Positions 53,501 to 62,500 of a stretch of 64,000 bases of DNA are shown here, piece after piece; the first letter of the stretch is position 1; every line of letters begins with the position of its first letter. The DNA comes from Sipunculus nudus (lineage: Eukaryota; Annelida; Sipuncula; Golfingiida; Sipunculidae), in contig CM049314.1 of assembly GCA_026874595.1 (NCBI GenBank), positions 26,733,729-26,797,728 of the forward strand, in the 5' to 3' direction. A program made the position numbers and the translations under genes. The notes beneath the pieces were generated by a model. It worked only from the letters and a program-made list of their open reading frames with translations, made no database searches and was not told the DNA's origin.

Positions 53501-56500
53501 GAGCGTCATGACCCATGGGTCACTTGTTCTTACAACAGCTGGAAAGGCACCTTTTCCCAATTTTGAAAAGGTGGCTACTGATCCCTCCAAAATCAATTTA
53601 GCCAATCACAGCAGAGTAAGACAGGAAATTACTGTCTAATGGTTTCAGGTAGTGGCTAGAATTCATTTAAGCTGTTATCCAGTTGCTTAAACTTCCACTT
53701 CATTTGCTAAGTAATTGCTAAGCACTGCCATCTTGAGCTTTAGGCTGCTAACTGAAGTTCTCAAGTGAAAAATTGACAGTTAGCTAACGGCTAGTTTATG
53801 GATAACTTGCCGTGAACTAGCAGTTAACTAACGGCTACCTCACAATTGGAAAAATATTTTGCCTGGGTATGTATCTTTTTTGCCTGGGTATGTCTTTCTG
53901 TGATTATTTTTTTTTTATTATTGAAACAATAACATTCCACCTTGTTAACAGTTTTGTGTGATTAATTTGTGCATGTATATAAGCCAGATTTAGTTCCTCA
54001 GAATGTATGTTTATTTGCAAGACTTTAGTCATTGGTGTGTATATTAGCCAGATTTGAGTCAGTCTCACTCTGTTTATTATGGCTTTTTCAAGAATCTAAT
54101 TATTTGTAAAAAGAAGTAAGGCTTGCCGTTTCTTAAAATATTTATTGAAAATTCTGAAATCTAGGTTAATTTTAGCCCATTCCGTATGAATTATATATTT
54201 TAAAACCAGATAGTTACTAATTAATAACTGGAAATATACCAGTGACACGTGCTAAATTTGGCAAAAAGAACAATTAGGTGTTACTCTGTCATTCATGTTC
54301 TTACAGATGCTAGTGAGGAGCTGTTGCACTATGAAACCATACGGCGGTATTTGAGCCGTCAGAAAGTGGAAAAAGACCATTCTATCTACACACCTCCCTC
54401 TGATGAGCACGTCATCAATGTAAGGAGAAAACTACTACGACACCAAGAGGCGAGGGACATTCTGCGGGAGATATTTGTATATGGTCTTTTTTTGGTGGTG
54501 CTGTGTATAGTGGTCTACGGACATAATGACCACCATGCATTTCCCTACTTTTCAACTACCAAAAGTGTATTCCTTGATGCTGGATATGCTGGTGTCACGA
54601 GGTTTGAAGAAGTAAGTAAACTGAATAATTAGAGCCTCGCTTCAATAAAGGCTAATGCCCTATAGTTATCACTCTGTCCGCCCATCTGTCCGTCCTTAAA
54701 TTCGTTTCCGTATGATAAATCCACTTTCAGTTCACATATATGGATTTCAAACTGAATATATAAATGGCCCACCGCTAAAGCAAGAACCCTATTGATTTTG
54801 GGGTCATGAGGTCAAAGGTCAAGATGTCAGGCTCCCATTTATAAAAAACATTGTTGATGCATTTTCAGCCAAACTTTCCATGCCAGTCCTTCCATCTTAC
54901 ACATATATGACACCTGCCAACAGGGAAACAACTCTACCATTCCTTGGGTCACAAATTCAAAGGTCAAGGCCATAGAAGTCATCTGTCCACAAATTCATTT
55001 CCAGATTATAACTCTACTTGGAATTCACGTATGGATTTCAAACTTAATATATAAATGGCTCAATACTAAAGCAAGAACCCTATAGATTTTGGGGTCATGA
55101 GGTCAAAAGTCAAGGTGTCAGGACTCGCATTTATAAAAACTTTATGGCTGCATTTTCAGCCAAACTTTCCATGCCAGTCTTTCCATCTTACACATATATG
55201 ACACCTGCCAACAGAGAAATATCTAGGGGTCACAGGTTTAAAGGTCAAGGTCACAGGAGCCATCTGTCAACATATTCATTTCAAGATGATAACTCCAATT
55301 GGGATTCACTTATGGATTTCAAACTTGATTTTTATATGGCCCAACACTAAAACAAACATCCTTCCTCATTTAGGGACAGGAGGTCAGAGATCAAAGTCAC
55401 AGTCCCCACATCTCTAAAAGGATTGTGGATGCATTTTAAGCAAAACCCTTCATATAGAGGTTCTATCTTAATCATACAGCTCACCTGCCAGTAGGCAAAT
55501 ACATGTATATCTTTCCCTTTTCGGGTCACAAGGTCAAAGGTCAAGGTCACAGGAGTCATCTGAATTAATTTCAAAAACCTTTCATTAATCCAGTTTGGTT
55601 TAATATATTTATTTCAAACTTTCCATCTTGCTTCAGTGTTTAAATACCGTTTTCGGTCAGTTTCCTCTGCTCTGCATGTGATCAGGTCTTTTATTATATT
55701 TTTCCAACCATCACTCGGTCTACACTAGGGTCTATGGGCCTTCAGCAAGGCCCTTCCTGACATGCCAACATCACCCAGAATTTCGGGGCATATATAGGCA
55801 TCATGTGGTTCCTCACATCCGTAATGAGTCTGTCAGAGGATGCTTCCAGATAGGGAATTTAGATCTTTTCCCCAGCGTTTCAAGGGAAGGACATTTAATT
55901 TTTTTTCCTCAGACCATACTCCCATCTTTCCGAAATAAAGTGGCCAAAATTACTTGCTGAACTCTGTAAAGTTGAATTTTCTTTAACTGTGAAAGTGTTA
56001 CGTTCCATTCAGCTTACTTCCCTGTGGTGTGCACTGTAGTACTGATAATCATTGGATCTTCATGTTATCATTACTAATGTTATATGCCCGTCTATGATGG
56101 GACGTATTAGATTACCTGCGGTCGGCCGTCCATTAACTTTTAGTGTGGCCGTGAAAACTTACCAGGACTTTGATGGATTTTCGCGAAACTCACCATAACG
56201 ACATACCAATAAATCATCTCGCTCGAGATCCATTATGGGCAAAGCCGCACATAGTTAATAGGTTAGAGATAAGGCTACCTTTTGGTGTTGCCACGATAAC
56301 TTAGGAGGAATACAATGGGTATTGATAAAACTAGACAGAAATATTAACCAATATAATATCTCGCCTAAGTTTGATTTCGAACAAAATCCACGCATATCTA
56401 ACGAGACTTTGTTAGCACCATGGTGACTTACCATAAATCTTATGGATTTTCATGAATCTCATTATACATATTTACCAATAAAGTATTTTTACCTCATTTA

Positions 56501-59500
56501 AATTTTCAGCAAAATTCACATATGTTTTATGGGGTCAGAGGTCACCAGATACACGATGGGTGTATTATGCACCATTTGTGGTGCTCTTGTTAAGGTTTGA
56601 GCATTTAATGACTTTTCACACGTCTCCTGACAAATGTCCAAAGAGTGCAATGTATTGTCTCATCCAAGGTCGATGTCTTTCTTTCCCGGTCCTCTGGTTC
56701 CCTATACACTGCTTTGAATCTAAACTACAGGTGAGAAATACCCCATATCCATACGTTAAATCTTAGTTATGATACACCTTATATGCAGTGTATTCTGTCA
56801 TAGTGTCAGCATGGTATCGTGATTCAGATCCTGATAAAATGTTTAATTTTAGGCCATTTCGTCAACTGACCACTTCAGTTTGTCATTTAATACGGATTAA
56901 CTGTATAAAGCAATTCTTCACAGGTTAGAACCGTTGACGATATGTGGGACTACCTTGAACATACATTTGTTCCTGCTCTACACATGAATGAGTATTACAA
57001 TGGTCAGATAATGGATCAGATTGGTGCGACAGCCGACCATGCATCGTATATTGTTGGGGTTCCAAGAATAAAGCAGATCAGAACATCCCAAGGTATGTTC
57101 TTTCTCAAATATCATGTCAAGCTAGGTCTCCTTGAATATATTTCGGCCTACGTAAAATATGGTATTTAATTTTGTTTGTATGTCACCTGACTTTCTTGCA
57201 CATTTTCTTTTGCTATTTCATGCGCCTCATCTAAGCTTTTCAGCAGATCTGACAAGTACTGCTGAGTGAATGTGTGTCAGATCTGCTGAAAAGCTTAGAT
57301 GAGGCGCATGAAATAGCAAAAGACAATGTGCAAGAAAGTCAAGTGACATACAAACAAAAGTTATGACAAAGGGTCAAAATCAATAAAATTTTAATGAAAA
57401 ATGTAATGAAAAAAAATATTTGCAATTTTTTTACATTGCAGACATTGACCTATTATTGTATATATGGAATCTTCCCTTTTTTAAGGCTTTAAACTCCAAT
57501 AACGCCCGCCAGGGCGCGCGTTTGTCACGGGCCTGTAGTTCAAAGGCGCCCGCCCGGGCGCGCTTAAGCCCATTTTACATACCCGTAATTGGGGCAAGTT
57601 TTGGGGGTGAAATGTCTATTGTCATCCATCATATTTGTACTTAAATGAAAGAGAAAAACGTCAAGTGTTGTTCTAACATGTGACCAAGATCCAAACTGGC
57701 GCGAACGCAGACTTGTTGGAAAAATATAAAAATGATTGACTTTCACTCACGTGGCCTTGTTACGTGGGCCCTGGTAACATGTCGGCTGCGAGAGTAAAAT
57801 CAGACTCCTACGCTAAATTCATCAGAAATCGGTAAATTACCAAATGTTGGCAATCAATCCTGGTGACAAAATCAAGTGCAGTGTGTTTACAGATTTAACT
57901 TCCGTTAAACATTTCCAAGATCATATATTATCCCCTTTTTTATTGGTTTAACTTGTGACCAATGATCGCCGTCCGACTGACTGACGCGTCTGACAGACAC
58001 CACGCACGTGATCTGCGTGACCTCCTTCCTGTGTCATGTACTGGCACTGGAAAACCATTTTTAACCGATATCATATAATAAAATGAGTATTTATTTTAAA
58101 TATTAACATATTTTCTTAACTAAAAATCGAAGATACTGTCATATATCATGTCGTATATATATGTGATGTCTGATTGTTTACTAGTGATCATTTCTGTGCC
58201 AAACATTTTATGTACAATCGTAATCGGGCACAAGAACTGTCAATCATTCTAAGAGGCTTTTTGGATTGAAAATAAAATTAATACCGTCTTAAATAAGAAA
58301 CAGTCGGATATTATAGAGATATAGTTAATTTTCCAGTGTAAAATATAAAGATAACTTTATACTCCATAAAATATTGAAGTAATTATTTTACGACGTACGT
58401 GGAACTGTACGCCTATACACCCAGATCCTTGAATATGTAAAACAAGACAGTAAGTGACTTATACGCTTGAACAAATATGTATTAATACGGTTTTAACACA
58501 TACTGAACAGATTTTACAAATTTTTATATGTGTAGTACTTCCTTTATATGTATAGGCTACATGTTTACGTGCACGTGTGCGCGCTTTTGTGTGTGTGTGT
58601 GTATATATATAGGCCTATGTGCGTATTATAATTTTCATTAGTGATTGATAAAAGCACCAGTAGTTGTCATTGCCAGCGAAACAGATTTTGGGCGGAGCTG
58701 CAAAACATCTTTAAATATATATGGCACATAGCAAACTAAATTTTAAAAATATAACCTATTATTTTATGAATTGAAGTAAATAATTTTTTTTTGTAATACG
58801 TTTGCCTATAACAGGCTATTCATTGTTGTAAGGAATAGTACTGCGTTATAAATGTTTGTACCTTTTAAACATAAAATCTGACCACTAATACCAGAACTTA
58901 TAACTCCTTTTTATATTTCATCCATGAAAGTTTCTCAAATCGGGTTCATTCGCCGCCTATATTCATAAAAAATACATAACGTATACCGCAGACCGCATAT
59001 ATATCGCATATACCGTACGTGCACCCGGTATAAACGCCGCTTTATATTGATATCGCTCTCAAAACCCAGTCAACGCTTGCATGCATGGCCCAGGGATTAA
59101 ATATGGAAAATGTGTCGTGGTCATGATAATCCTTTAAAGTCATACGGCGGAGTCAGTCAGATCTCAGTCATGATACATGCAAGAAAATGAATAAAATGCA
59201 TTCGCCAATCTTAAATTAGAAGCTATAGCGTATATATATAGTGACGGTGACACAGTGAAAGTAAAATATTAAGACCAAAGATGCGGACTTTCGATATGCA
59301 TGCGCATGGTGTACTCAAAATGACGATCGAGAAACCATGCAGGTGGACAAATTAGACTGAAATCTAATTGTACCTTTCCATTGCTGTAAAATAAGATTTA
59401 AAAGACGCAGGTATACAAATATATCTATATTGCAAAATGTTTGATGGCTTTGTCTCAAACTTGCCCCTTTCGAAGACCTAAAATACCACAGGGTGTCGGC

Positions 59501-62500
59501 TTCTATTTTTACCCACCGACCTGGTCATTTTCACGTTTGATTGACAGTTTTATTAGCACAAGGAAATTTTCCTATCACACAGAAGATTTTAGCGGAAAGA
59601 CAGCACACAACATGTGGCCAACCAGACGGGGATTCGGAGTGAAAATTACTTATTTAAATTGGCATCTATTACATTAATCATCAAAGGATAATGACATCAT
59701 TTACAATGTTCGGGAACCGAACGACATGTATAATTGCCAGGTGTAGGTCATGGTCCGCGTCTCTACAGCTGACGGGACTGGTGAATACAAAATAAATAAA
59801 TAAACGAACACCCAAGAGATCATAACTTATTAGAAGTTTTTGGAACATTCCAGGTGCTTCTTAAGAATTATTGAATTGTTGCTGCATATTGTTTTATAAT
59901 TAACTGGAACTCTGCCTCTCCGTGAAATCACCATGCACCTTGCAGCCTGGGGAGACCGCATGCTTTCCTGCTAAAGCTGAAGTTTTATCAGCAGTGCATG
60001 ATTTCTGACTATATGAGGGCTTAAATGTACAAAGTTGCATACGGAGGTTACCAGATTAGCTATATGATTTGAAGTTAGGTCTCGTGTATACATCTAGGTA
60101 ACCAAGGAATTGCATGTGCATCTCAAAATTATTAAATAAATTTCCTACTTTTCTTCAAGTGAAGTTGAATTAAATAAATGTAATTATATATTATATTTCC
60201 ATTTTATATTAATTTCATATGACGTAATTATGCTTCATTTAAATGTCACTGAAATAAAGTGCAAATTGAAGACCTGGATAAGTAAGTGCATGAAGATATG
60301 TAAGCCTACGTGCAATTTTCCTCTAAGATACCAGAATGTACTGCTATGAAATCATAGTAACTAGGCATGATTTTGATAAGCATTGTTGGACTTACGTAGG
60401 CCTATATATTTGAATAACATAACATACATTAAAATGTACTGTGAAAACATGTTTCTTTGGTGTTACTTCACAGTTTAGTATCGTTTTCTCACGTTTATAA
60501 ACTTTGGTATTATGTGCATTATCCCCAATAGCACATTTTAAAAACACCTTTTCCACAATAAAAAATATTGTTTTTCCGTTATTTTATATTCTTGTTAATA
60601 ACGATTTCTTTACATTAATGTGCATTGGCCTATTTATTATATATATGTAATAAATTATTGTTCCACTAGTACTACCAGTGTTTTCATTGTTTCTGATCCC
60701 TGCGGGAAAGAATCGATTCTAATGCATACATATTGCATGACGTGAGAGGATGTTTCCAGTTAATTCCCCCCCCCCCCCCCACCACCCCAACAAAAAAAAA
60801 GAATAATCAGACCGCCAGTCGGCACAGCATCTCATGATGCTTCTTATAATAAACACGCCAGACTCAGTCACGTGAACCATGTCCATTTAAAAGACTTTAC
60901 AAAATAAACACGCCAGACCCAGTCACGTGAACCTTGCTGATGTAAAAGTAGATACGATTGGGTAAGAAAAGTTTGCAGCGTCAGTGCGTCACCGCTGGCT
61001 GAGGGATGACGCGGTAAATTGGACCGTTCAGGAAAAAAACCCAAACAGACGTGTCGTCTTGCATCTTAATTGTCCAGTAAATGTTTTATTTATTTTTATT
61101 TTTCCGTTATATTGACTAGATAGGATAATTCTTTGACTAAAGTCTGCAAAACCGCCTCGTTAATGTACCTTGTGTGCTACATATTGCTAAATTCACTCAT
61201 TATCGCTCAATCACCGTCAGCCGCGGAGGGGCGGTTACTTCAAAAGAAATTGCATGGATACCCTCAATTAAGAAAATAAGAGTTTTCACAAGTGCAAGAC
61301 ATATTTGTTTTGATTTTTTATTTCAAATTTTAGTACATTCGCACTGTTTCGAATGGGAAAGATTTGGATATATCAACGTTTATTTAGGCTAATCGTTGAT
61401 CGAACCAAGTGCACACCTGTTTACCTGTCGCACCTGGATTTTTACCAGTGCAGATAAACGCGACAGACCAACTAAACAGCAATTTTATTATTGCATGAAA
61501 TGTTAACAAACAGGGTAGACACATTTTTCCAGATTTTATTTTAAAATCAGTCGGCGATTTGTTTTTGCCTGCACATGTAAAAATATATTAATTTGACATA
61601 AAAAGGTATATTACAGGTAACCAGATAATTAGTGCATTTCACACCCATAAATTATATATTTTGCACATTGGACAAAAGTAAATAGTTTTTATTGCAATGT
61701 CCCTTATAACAAGTATAATATATAATTTAAATTAAAAAAATGAGAATTTACCTTTATTTACCTGATCTTACCTGTGCAGGTGAGTAAACTTTTACAGGTA
61801 GAAATTGGCAAAATTGAAATCCACAAGTCCCGTGGCTGTGCAGTTAATTAAAAGATAGTTTCTGCATATTGTTTTAACTCCTTCAAAAATTTCCTCTCCA
61901 CTTTTAAAATGAAAAGTTGTCTTTATATTCTGTACTTACAAAGGTAATTAAATCTGTTTAAGATCAAAGGTATCATTTCAGGTAACCCAATAAATAGTGC
62001 AGTTAGTACCTATAATTCATAAATTTTACACATGGCACTCAAAATTAAGTTGTATGTTTTTTTTCTCCCTTATTACATGTATAAAATATATACTTCATTA
62101 AAAAAATAATTTACCTGTATTTACCTGAACTCACCTGTACAGGTGAGTATGTTTTTATGTGTAACCGTAACCAAAATTATCAATTTATGTTTTACATGTC
62201 TAAAAAATCAAAATATAATGGTTTTACACAGTTGACACTTGTTTATCCATATTCTTCTCAGCCACTTTTCAGCATGATTTTGTCACTGCCACAGGTAATT
62301 AGATCAGTTGAAGAACAAAGGTACTATTCACATAGGTAACTTAATTACTGTATTAAAAGCACCTGTTCTTATATCAAAATGAATTATACAGTCCATAAAT
62401 AGAGAAGGTATTAATTTATAGTAACTATATTGATGAACAAGGTGTTTGCTAACATATTCAGAAAAAAAAAAATAATTTACCTTTACTTACCTGTACAGGT

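Noticed and set aside
51690-53530. CRISPR-like array
   Set aside because: Units are about 335 bp, imperfect and contiguous, in a eukaryotic intron. This is a tandem repeat element.
59441-59677. 78-codon open frame as a gene
   Set aside because: No motif, no splice or promoter context, and a single frame in AT-rich intron.
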